DNA of 64,000 nucleotides from Steromphala cineraria (taxonomy: Eukaryota > Mollusca > Gastropoda > Trochida > Trochidae): the NCBI GenBank assembly GCA_916613615.1, contig OU744731.1:57914289-57978288 (forward strand), in the 5' to 3' direction. Position 1 is the stretch's first letter. Each line of letters opens with the position of its first letter. The notes under the pieces were generated by a model. The model saw only the letters and a program-made list of their open reading frames with translations. It had not been told where the DNA came from and ran no database searches. A program made the translations under genes and the position numbers. Of this stretch, positions 13,478 through 23,873 are shown piece after piece.

Positions 13478-13489
13478 CAACATGGGATG

Positions 13490-13985
13490 AATGCTCTTAA
13501 CTCCTACTGACCCAGACACCTGACAATAAATGACTTCCGATGTGACGATAGTGGCGACTGTTCCTGCTGCCTGGGCTGTGCAGCCATTCTAGCTCTCTGT
13601 CATATAGTCGGAATAAGGTGATATGAAGCAATTATTTTGAACATGATTTGTCAAAAGGGTGATGACAATTCCCTTAATATTATATTGTTTTAAACGTATA
13701 AGTATTTCAAAGCCCCGTCGTCATACTCGGTAGAAAAATCTTTCGTTGAAAATTTGATATCGTGTTTACATTTCTTTTTAACTCAATAAAAGAATACTTA
13801 TTTCGGCGTGCAAAGTACAGTACCTTCTGCAAAAGTGCCATAGCTTTTAACGAACCTGATTTGGGAGACGTCATCTATATGTAGGTAGCTTTACCTCGCG
13901 TCTCAGTTACCTCAATCGCGTCCAATGGGTAACTTGAGCGGCAACGAGTACCTGATTAGGAGAAAAAGAAAAGAAAATCTTGGCC
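13490..13985. other. Intergenic, nothing recognised
   Basis: No gene or repeat terminus recognised between MITE copy D and the Harbinger left end. Confidence 0.5.
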
Positions 13986-14613
13986 TGGGTGCCGTTTCAC
14001 TAAACGTTTGTAACTAAGAACCATCGTAAGCAGTTACGACCGATATTACGAATTTGTCATAATAAGATAAGACCGTTTCACTAAACGTTCGTAAATCGAT
14101 CGTAAAACAAACCTCGTTACGATTAAATCGTATCTCAAAGTGGAACTCTTTGTCAGGGGAAGTTAGAAAAAGTTCAAAGAATTTATAAGCAGGTGCGTGC
14201 GCTTATTTTACATGAGATAAAAACACAACAACGAAAATCCCACCTGCCAATCATAAAGCACGTTGCGATAATATTGACAAAACAAAAGTTATAAAGGTCA
14301 AGGACAAAATTCCGGGGAATACCTTATGACGTCATGACTGAGGATTTCCTTTTAAAATACGCACAAAATCAAAACTATAAAGAATTTTAAACTCTAGCAT
14401 TGCAATTAATTTTGCTGCATGTAAATGAAAACGCATTGTAGTAATGGGGGGGGGGGGGGAGTATATTATAAACAGATCTCCGATAACTCGAAAATGCAAA
14501 TAACGGATGTCGAAATGAATATTCATGATCATCGCGATGTAAGGTGGCATCCGATTGGTCCAATTCACGTGCTATCAACAACAGACGACATCCAGGTGTA
14601 AAACTCGAGAATA

Positions 14614-16317
14614 ATGGAGGTAAAAAACAAAGTTTCGAGGCATAGATCAAAGAACTGGACCTTGTCCGAGCTAGAGATCCTAATCGATAGTGTTGATGAG
14701 AAGAAGGACCTTCTGACGGGTTCCTTTTCGTCGTCACTCACCAACTCGATGAAAACAAGGACATGGCAGGAGATAGCGGAGAAGTAAGTAACATAACATG
14801 ATTCACCGAAAATAAATAAATGCGAACAGTATGTAAGCCTACATGTATACCCGTGTAGGCCGATTGGCACAAAATATTTCATTGTTTCCGTAAGTTGAGT
14901 ACAATACAGAAGCATGATCCAAATTAATTACTAATCAGTAATCTCTTATATTTTCATTCAGACAGTAATTTGACCAAAAGACAAAATATTCTTTCATACA
15001 GTGAAGTATAGTTCAGTTAGCATTATATGAAGAAAAACATTTATATTTACAATATTCACAAAGATAAATTTGACCTCACACACACACAAATGTAAACAAA
15101 ATTGTGAATTGACATGTTGATTTATTTTTCACCATTTGTAAAACAACAGAAATTGATAAATGTTTTTATGACTTACAATGAGGTTACAGTGATTGGGAAA
15201 GGCAGGGCCATGAGCCATTTTGCACATTGGATGAAAAAATGGCCAATTAAATTATGATGTGAAACAATTATCTAATAATTGAATAATAAAAAAGGAAGCC
15301 AATTAGCATCATGTCTTTTTTAAAAGAATTATCAGTGGAAATCCAAAACACAACTTTCATAGAAGTTTATAGAATTAATTTTTTAGATGATATCTTACAT
15401 AACATTTCTATATGTTTAATAAGGCAAGAGATAAGGCAAATTTTTTAATAATATTGGATATGATACACTTTAGCATTTGCAATATTTTCATGTATATTTG
15501 TAAGTAGCAGTATGTTAATGAAAATGTGCAGGGATTTGTTACCCCTTTTTTGTATTTAAGGCCTAAGGTGGCAAAAAAAAATTGTCTGTCTAAACCATGT
15601 AGATTTACTTACAAAATTGAATAAATTGAGTCTATAAGCATAATTAAAAGTCCTACTTGGAGCCTCCGTAACTGTTTTTGAATAGATCATAATGTAACAA
15701 CCATTTGTTAAAACAGATTTATGACAGTTTCATTACAGGCAAAGGGCATTGGGTGTATTTACAAAAAAAATAATAAACTGTAGTGCTAAGTAAGATAACC
15801 TGATCAAAGATAAGCAACGGTCAAGTTATACATATTTAGTCATGTATGTTATGCATTGTCATAATACAAGTAAACTGGGTCTTGTAAATAATATTAACAT
15901 TTGATTTCATTTCAGAATAAGTGCAAACAGTGTTAACAAAAGAGAAACTAAGGAAGTTAAAAAGAAATGGATGGACTACAAGTAAGTAAATAAAATAGAA
16001 CTTTCAAGCACATTATACTTTGATTATAAAAAGAATGTCAACTGTCAATATTTAAAAAAATGTTGAATTATACATCTATACAGGATAGTATACTATCCTG
16101 AGGATAAAAAGTACAATTTCCTTATGGATTGAGTTATTTTAAAGTAAAAACTTGCATTAATATCAACAAATTAAAGATAACCTATATACAGATGTATGAA
16201 AGTATACTGTATTCCTGTAGGAGTCAGACGAGGAAGAAGGTGGCGGACAGGAGGAGGGAGCTGGTGCGAACAGGGGGCGGGTCACAACCCATAGACCTAA
16301 CGGACATTGAACAGAGG
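14614..16317 (+). CDS. Myb/SANT-like DNA-binding protein of the Harbinger element
   Basis: This is the accessory gene of PIF/Harbinger transposons. In characterised elements the Myb-like partner binds subterminal DNA and recruits the transposase to the nucleus (established knowledge). Three exons keep phase across GT/AG introns: 14614-14783 (donor AA|GTAAGT), 15916-15981 (acceptor TTTCAG, donor AA|GTAAGT) and 16221-16317. Tryptophans W15, W51 and W75, in NWTLSE, TWQEIAEKI and KKKWMDYK, give the three-Trp spacing of a Myb/SANT trihelix-like domain. A basic stretch (RKKVADRRREL) follows. The C terminus is unresolved: the frame stays open into 16440, or a donor after 16317 (AGG|GTAGGA) may lead to a short last exon near 16493. 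It converges on the transposase gene, with the original 3' ends about 200-300 bp apart. Confidence 0.8.
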
Positions 16318-16619
16318 GTAGGATTATTCCCATTTGATTTGTTATTACTGTATATTCACTATGTGCTTGCAAATGATAATCTGAGAGAAACTTTTTTTAA
16401 TAGATTTATTCATAAGAAAATATACACAAAGCATGAGTAACTGTTGTTGTACATGAAAATTGTTGAGGATGAAGTTTGTTCATTTTGTATGTAGGCTTTC
16501 TTGTAAAAAAACATTTAATTAATCAAAATCAATAAACATATTTTACTGTTTAAACTAGTTTGTTATTTTGCTTTTTGTTATGAATTTTAACTCGTATGGC
16601 CTGTTTTAAATGTTACCTT

Positions 16620-16683
16620 TCAATTAGAAAAAGTCCTGTTGATAACAGCTCTCCTTGTGGCATAGCCATCTTGGACTGGACCA
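16620..16683 (-). pseudogene. Severed 3' end of the Harbinger transposase gene
   Basis: Read on the minus strand away from the Academ-type insertion, the left flank continues the reading frame that ends at 23877: GGTCCAGTCCAAGATGGC and onward, giving ...GYATRRAVINRTFSN and a stop at 16620-16622. A Gly-x-x-x-Arg-rich tail ending in a Phe-containing tripeptide is typical of Harbinger C termini (family knowledge). Together with the TTG duplication this shows that the insertion cut the gene a few codons from its end. Confidence 0.75.
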
Positions 16684-16686
16684 TTG
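16684..16686. repeat. Target-site duplication TTG, left copy
   Basis: Matches TTG at 23874-23876. Removing the insert and one TTG restores a continuous minus-strand transposase frame. Confidence 0.7.
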
Positions 16687-16762
16687 TAGGCCGTGGGCCG
16701 AGGACCCAAACAAGGGCTCAAAATTAAAAGTGCTTCAGGCCAAGGGGTGAATAAAAGAACTT
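16687..16762 (+). repeat. Left terminal inverted repeat of the Academ-type element
   Basis: Begins TAGGCCGTGGGCCGAGGACC. The inner block AAAGTGCTTCAGGC starts at 16727 and is followed by GGGTGAATA. The right partner is at 23808-23873. Confidence 0.8.
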
Positions 16763-17198
16763 TATGTAATAATATTCTCTACCACCTTCCAATCAAAAAA
16801 TAACAATGTTCTCCTTAATATCTTTGGTCACTATGAAATAAACTGATTTTGAAATTTGCATTGTAGCAGTGGGCATGGACGGAAATTGAATCACATTTTA
16901 TGGTAAACAAACTATGGTTATTCATGAATGTTGATTAGAAAACACCTTTTCCTTCAATATCATGAAGGAATTATGATATCTGAATGTTTTGGGAAACTAG
17001 TATGAACCAAAAACCTAATTTTTAAAAATATTCATCTTAATTCATCACACCTGAGGTAGCTGGTAACTATGGCGACTGACATCCTGAGACTGCCTATTGT
17101 TCAATTTCATAAGTGTTAAAGGTCATATATCAATTTTCATCATCAATGTTCTGTTGTAAGCATTATTCATCATCAATGTTGAAAGGATTTGATCCAAA
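16763..17198. other. Non-coding 3' region of the Academ-type gene
   Basis: Lies between the stop codon (17199) and the left terminal repeat. It is A+T-rich, and a short repeat (TTCATCATCAATGTT) occurs twice near 17135 and 17167. No further coding exon is visible. Confidence 0.6.
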
Positions 17199-20100
17199 TC
17201 AATCACTGTCTGTGTCACTGTTCTGCTGGAGCTCTCTGTTAGAACATCCATCACATCGACATAGGTCAGTACACACAAGTCCCGCTTTCTTGCATGAGCA
17301 CTTTGTAGAATCACATGCGGTTTTGATGCATCCACAATGAACAGATTGCAGCACTGCTGGGGGAGCTACAGGCATAGTTGTCCACTTAATGGAAATTTCA
17401 GAATCTGACAGTGTCCATCCATGACCAGCCGGGGAGGGCCTTGGCATCTGTAGCATGCATGTCCGGTAGACGTAAGCTTGGTAGTTTGCGCGCTGCATGT
17501 GTAATGACAGACTGTCACTGTTTGGTGGCATGCTTGTTTCTCCAGTACATCCAAACCTCAAGCAGTTGTACCTCACATCATTAACACTAACACATCCTGT
17601 CCATCCATACAGTTCACAGACAAACTTTTCCACATCTTGATGCAGGTCTTGAGATATTGTAAGATCCTTGCCAAGGTCCATGAAAGAATGTTGGAAAGTT
17701 ACATCTTTCATCATCAACTTAAGAGCCTTTACTTTTCCCTTTCCTTTAAAGGCACTCACAGTGTCACATCCTGTAAAAGGATGAAGGGCAACCAGTGCTT
17801 TTGAAGTTGCATTTCCCAGTGTCCTGCTCATCTCTCGAACATCTATTGATCTTGTGTTGTTTCCAAGTGAAAGTAACAATATCAATCGATTTGCCAAGAT
17901 GGTAGAAGCCCAAACAGCAATCACAAGAACATCTGTGTCAACTGTCCGAATGATGATATCGATATCTGGTTGGCTGGACTGTGAGACGTGGTGAGCATGC
18001 AGGAACATCCTGGTATCTGCCTCCTCCTGGTTTGACTGCAAATCCACAATATCTTCGCATTGAAGAGTGTTCTCTGACCCATAGAGCTTGAAGCAGCGGT
18101 CTTCATAGGTGGCATAAATCTCTGTTTTACCAAAAACATGTACCTGGTACCCTTTCCACTCATCAACAACAAACTTGAGCAATCCTTCTTTGTTACTGCC
18201 ACAGGAAAGGAATTTCTTCATCTGTTGAGGCATCTTCTGTTCAGGTCTGTTGATGTTGACTCTTGTTTCACCTTGTGCTGATCGATTGTGTCTCTCATAT
18301 CCTTTTGTTGAAATGTCAGGATATCTGTCACCGACAAAGTCAACCCTTTTAGCTCCATATTTCTTCGCCAGAGATATTATCTGCTGCAGAAAGGAAAGGG
18401 CAAATCCACCAAACGTTTCTGGAAAGTGGCGTTGCTGTTGAATTAAAGCCATGGCATCTATGATAAGTACAGTTTCCTGGCTGAACTTTGCATCCTCCTT
18501 TAGTTGAGAGTTAGGCACTTGTCTTTCCAATTCATTCAGCAAGGTGGCTTTGGATGTCTTCACCATCGATCCATCAAAGTGTGCAATTGCCTGTGGGACT
18601 GAGCTCAAAGGATAAGCCATGCCACCTTTCAAATCTAAACCCTTTTCTTGAGCAATGACAAGTAATCTTGATAGGATATTTCGATTTTCCTTCAATGAAT
18701 CGCTGACAAGAGACTGCTTTGACTTTGGCTTTCTATCAATGTCAGAGAATGTCTTGCATGATGGGAGAGTAAGGCTGTCATAGAGATCCTTTTGGTTTTC
18801 AATAAGTCTCTCCTTGACAAAGGAACTGAAGCATTCTTCTCCTCGACTGAAAGCTGATGATAGTTCAGACTTCACATTTGGAGGTGCTACCTTGCCTGAA
18901 GAAATGTTGACAATGTCTTCATTTTCCTCAAACGTGAAAGGGTTTGAGAACCCTGAAATAGTTGACATGACATCTTGAACAGACTTTGCAAACCCATGGT
19001 CTTCATGCCTCTTCACAGCAAACTCTCCATCTTTCAGTCTTGCATATACTGTAGGATGTGTTGATGGTAAATTTGACATTTCAAAGTAGTATACTGGAAG
19101 GTACCTGGAGTAATTTATTCTTCCATATGCACAGAACCATGGAATCATGTCCCTTACACATGACAAATGGAGATCCCAATTTCCTTCTCTTGTTGCTCGA
19201 ATGAAGCGGAGGAGTAGTTCAATCATCTCTAAGTATGAAGACCAAAATGCATACATAGCATTCTGTCTGGATCTGAGGTTGATGTACTCTTGAAAACTTC
19301 TCAGGAATGTGCCTACTGAATCAGACTGGATTGCTGTCAAGAACTTTGATTGAAAATCATCCTGGACATTATTCTCTATTATCATCAGAGCATCTTGATA
19401 TTCCGTCTCCTGGAGCTGACTGATGTAGTCCTGTATCCTAAGGCGCTGAAGAGCTTCACAGATGAGTTTGTGGGTACGAAGACATCGGTTGTAGTGATGC
19501 CCACTGAGAACGCCGGCAATGGATCCTTCAGCCACAATCCCTGATTCAACTATGACATCCAACAATCCTGCATCTTTGAATCGCTTCCCGACAGCACCTA
19601 AGAAAGCCATGGCTGTGTGAAATTCACCAAGTCTGAGGATGATCTTATCTCTGAACTCTTCAGGACCTTGCCATCGTATCTCCTGGGCTTTGGCATAAAT
19701 AGCTTGGTCCATGACAAGGACAATCGATTGAAGGTTCAAAGCACTGGTGATTTCAAGGCTTTTTTCAAGAATGGCATTAACCGTTGATTTGTCAGTTGGA
19801 CTTGCATCAATAATTGGCAGGTACCCAATCTTGTTGATCGGATGGGAATCCTTGTGCAGCACTTGGTTCCAACCAGTCCATCCTGGTTAATAATGTATCA
19901 GTCTGAAATATAAAAAAAGTTCCACTATTAGCCTATCAAAGTAATAAATTATAATACCAATGAAAAGAAATGAAAAATCATTCATACACTTTGTTTAAAA
20001 CAAACAAAATTTATGCATACATGACAGTGCTTTGCTAGGAAGTAAGCTCTGTCAGTCACAATGGATTCTTGTTGGACATCAGGTTTTCTGGTAAGATCCA

Positions 20101-23100
20101 GTTCCTCCCCTGAAATGATATTTTACATCATTCATAATTAATTTGTTTCAAAGATTTTAGAAAAAGTTTTAAAGCTTTACAAAATGGGTAAAATTTACAT
20201 TTTTGTGAACCAAAAAATTACATTTCCAGTATACTGTTACAGCTATTGTGAGTTAAAATTGGGGATAACACTTTCAGCCATAGTACAAATTCTGTATTTC
20301 TTCTTCTTTATTTTACTCAAGTACCTTTGACATTTTGAACCATCACTCCCATCTCTAATTGTACTTCAGAAAATATGCTAAAAGTTTCAAAATGCTACCC
20401 TTGTTAACCATGCTGCACTGAATGTTATTGAATGAGAAAATCGTCACACCGAACCTTGAAACTGATTTGGTCCTCTACGCTTCTGCCCATGATAATTGTG
20501 GATGTCAGGTGGTGGAGCATCTATGGTGCGCTTCCTATCTCTGCTCATAGGTTCAAGTTCCTCTGGTTCAGGCTGGATGTTTGTGACGCGTTGGATGATA
20601 AGTCCATTCGTGTTGTGCGTGGTTCCTTTGCCTATTGAAATTAATCAGTGACAATTAAATCAATAAATGTACAAGTCTTTTAATAATAGCCTATGCTTAT
20701 GCTTATAGACACCATTTAGTGGAGTAATTCTCTAATAAAATGTTTATTATTCATAATTTACTGTTTGATTAGATTGAAATACAGGTTTGTGTTAGATATA
20801 TTTAACTTTGACATTACTTTAAACTCACAACTGAAAATTTTTAAATTCTAGGGTTAGTGTTCACAATGCCATACATATCTAAAGGATATTGATCTTCTTT
20901 CCTTGTGATACTATTAATATTAAAGATATGATGATTCAACATGAAAAAAAGCTTTAACCAGTTTGATACTCAATCATTCTAAATTTAAGTAAAATTTATC
21001 TTATCTTTAGGGACTTTTGATATAATATTGTGACATCAAGACTACAAACTATTGTGAAGTCTAATACATGCAGCATTTTAGACAATTGGATAGATACCAT
21101 CACCACAGACAGACTATAGACAGAAGCGTGCAGGTTAATAGACATAGAAGATTATGTGCATGAAGACTAAAGCAAAAGCTGACAGTGATATATGTTTTGC
21201 ATCTTACCTACTTCCATCCTGTCTTAAAAGAAAAAAAACATAAACATGATTAAAAAATGTTTGATGAAAGAAAATGGATAATAATAACTCTTAAATTAAC
21301 TTATTGTTAAATAACTTTAGATAATTGCTTCTTAATGTGAACCTACCGGTAAGAGTTTCCTCTCCAAAGTCATTGTTGTCCAAAACGAGGGTGGTAAAGA
21401 CATCAGGCTCAAATCCATGTGGAACAGGGGTTTCACGACGTAACTGTTGTGCGGCTAGAGCAGTGTCATGTTCCAGTGTTACAGAGTGTGAGACACAATG
21501 TCCAAAAGCATTCAGGAGATTCTGAATTCTTGCAGATCCTGTAAGATGTCGTACAGTCATTCCTAATGCAAGGTGTTTCGGCATCAACTTCCTTCCCTGC
21601 GTGGCTAAAAAGATAACATCTTGTGATAGGGATAGTAGTTTGTTCTGTGCATCAGTGCTGGAAACTTCAACTCTATCAGTGCAAAAGTTATCAGATATTC
21701 CACATGACCAGGCAAGAAAATTGAAGAGCTTTGATGGAATCATGTCAAAACACTTGTTTTGAGTCAGGTTGTTGGCTGAAGGAGGCCACATTGTGACAGA
21801 TGGTGATGCCTGGATAGCACTCCTAACCATTATGGCAACTCTGTAGAGCTCAGCAAACTCATCTTGTGTTGAATGCTGGCTGAAAGAATGTTGGGATGGA
21901 AGTTCACTTTCCTCGTCTGTGTCGGAGCAAGAGTCAATATCATGATCATATGTTGGCATCCTAATCAGAGTGTTGGAATCATCTGCTGTATGGTAGAGGA
22001 CTAGTTCACAATATCTGGACTCGGGCTGGATGAATTCAAGATCAGGATACTTCTTCCTTAACCTGTCCTTTAACTGAAAATTCCGATAACCATTGATATC
22101 CAGTCCTTCTACATCCTTCACAGTGTCTATGAAGAGTTTGGTGAGATGAGTGATCTTCAGCACTTCTCCATTAGAAACAAGCCTCTTTTCTATCACTTCT
22201 GCACAGAAAGTCTCAAATGACTCTGTCAAGGGTCGAACAATCGTCTGCTTTCCATCATAGACACACTTGGTGTAGTTCTTGTAACAAGATGCATGATAGC
22301 GAACTTCTATACATACAGGATCAAGATCTCCAATCTGTAACAGAATTCTACCATCATCTTTGAGACGTGCTGCTCCTAACAGTTTTTCTGCATTTGTTTC
22401 GCATGAAACAAGTCCTTCTATTTTTCTCTTCCCAGTAGAACGGTCAACACTCTTCTTACATTTACGACAGATAATGCATTCATTCGGAAGAACATGCTCA
22501 GATCTGCGTGTTGAATGTGATGACTCAAAATTGGACCGGAGATTTGGCAGCTTTGCAGGTGGCTCAGATGAAGAAATCTGCAAAATATACATTCAATATA
22601 TTAATATTCAGAAGTAGAAACAAGGTTGCTGATATTTCACTCAAAAGTTTGAGTTTTATACATGCCCTAATATCTGTATCCCAACAACCAGGCAATTTTT
22701 TTTGGGGCACTTATCACTTAATGTTTTACCAAAAAGAAATATACTAAAATTATCTCCAGGTCAAGGTGCAATAACTGCCAAAATTTCATCATCATACATG
22801 TAACTCAGATAAAAAATTGGGCATAGCTTCCGCGCACCCGGCTACCTGCCGGGTCAAGGGGCAATAACTGCCAAAATTGTTGTAGGCAATTAAAAAAATT
22901 CATATTTCAGATATCGCTAAACTTACCTGAGCTAGTTCCATATCATTATTCAATAAGCATGATAATAACAATCTTAAAATATAGTGGGCATAAACATTTA
23001 TCAAGATAGTATTACTGTTACTATTACACACTCTTAATTTCTATTTAAATGAAGAGAAAATGAAAATACAAGCTTTATGTTTCTGATCGAAAACTGAACA

Positions 23101-23646
23101 ATAGCCCAAACAATGTACATTATATCAATTATTTTCTTTGCTGTCTGGAATTTAAAAGTATAAAGATTATTTTCTCATGTCAAAAATGTATTATTTACTT
23201 CCAAATTCAATTTGGAATAGTAGAGTTTATGATTTAACTTAAAATATAAAGTGATCGAAAACTGGACAATAACACACATTGCTTGGATCTGATACATCAT
23301 CTAACTTAAATATATGAAGAGCAAAAATATTACTAACCTCACAATAATCAGGAAGCTCGCTTGATGGTCGAAGCCTTCCCTTTTCCTTCCTGTTTATGCC
23401 CTGTCTAATCCTCTTCAGGTCAGTGAATCTCTGATAACACTGTCTATGGTAACAAGCAATGTCAGGTATTACAACTTCACTGTAGTCAAGCAGTTTAACT
23501 GCAACAAGCCTCTCCACACCATCTAGGGATGCCCAGACATTAGCACTATCATACAGCTTAGCCCAAGATACTTGTGTGCACGGTAAAATAGGATCCTTGT
23601 CACATTTCAGCAAGTGGCAGAAACACTCCTGTAAGGGAGCCGCCAT
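17199..23646 (-). CDS. Academ-type transposase with FEN1/XPG-like nuclease domain, five exons, about 1500 aa
   Basis: Exons on the minus strand: 23646-23338 (ATG in GCCATGG-like context), 22577-21347, 20631-20455, 20109 to 20021 or 19990, and 19902 or 19882 to 17199. Phases agree at the first three junctions (donors GAG|GTTAGT, CCG|GTAGGT, CAAG|GTTCGG). Domain order: two Cys/His finger modules (CFCHLLKC...CYHRQC and CIICRKCKKS...HASCYK); a conserved block ending DNNDFGEETLTGKGT; an RNase-H-like region in the last exon (MDQAIYAKA at about residue 51 of the 887-codon frame, RLGEFHTAMAFLG, EGSIAGVL); and an XPG/FEN1-like nuclease with likely metal ligands in IIDAM (D469), GDRY (D512), EEADTR (613-616), VDTD (642, 644) and GCDTVSAFKGKGK (D700). 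A Cys-rich tail (about 845-880) and a stop follow. The last exon is fully open. The exon 4/5 joint is unresolved (see finding). DDE residues are inferred. Confidence 0.8.
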
Positions 23647-23807
23647 GTTGCTGCTACGGGCAAACTGCAGTTGCTGCGTTCTGATTGGTCGATAATGCTC
23701 AATGCATTTATGCTATTAATTTGCCTTTATTTCATTAATGACCACATGATTTTGGGAGAACTTTGTCAAAATTGCTTTAATACATTAAAATCTTAATTAA
23801 TATGTCA

Positions 23808-23873
23808 AGTTATACTATTCACCCTTCAGCCTGAAGCACTTTGTCACAATATGATGGTTCGGCCTATGGCCTA
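23808..23873 (-). repeat. Right terminal inverted repeat of the Academ-type element
   Basis: Its complement reads TAGGCCATAGGCCGAACC from 23873 inward, then AAAGTGCTTCAGGC from 23842, then GGGTGAATA. The outermost 10 bases encode the present last residues and the stop codon of the truncated Harbinger transposase. Confidence 0.8.

Larger units (their letters stand above)
16687..23873 (-). mobile_element. Academ-type DNA transposon, 7187 bp, inserted in the Harbinger transposase gene
   Basis: The termini are imperfect inverted repeats. Outward to inward the left reads TAGGCCGTGGGCCGAGGACC and the right (complement) TAGGCCATAGGCCGAACC; after a length difference both continue AAAGTGCTTCAGGC, then GGGTGAATA and AACTT. 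A TTG direct repeat flanks it (16684-16686 and 23874-23876); Academ elements make 3-4-bp duplications (established knowledge). It contains one multi-exon gene (23646 to 17199) that runs almost from end to end. The family assignment rests on the combined RNase-H-like plus XPG/FEN1-like domains and the Cys-rich fingers, recalled rather than searched. Confidence 0.8.

Noticed and set aside
14332..14915. Three minus-strand open frames of 78-116 codons
   Set aside because: They overlap the first exon and intron of the Harbinger Myb-like gene on the other strand, which has clear motifs and splice sites.
20432..20638. Plus-strand 68-codon frame
   Set aside because: It is antisense to exon 3 of the Academ-type gene, whose minus-strand reading continues the conserved protein in phase.
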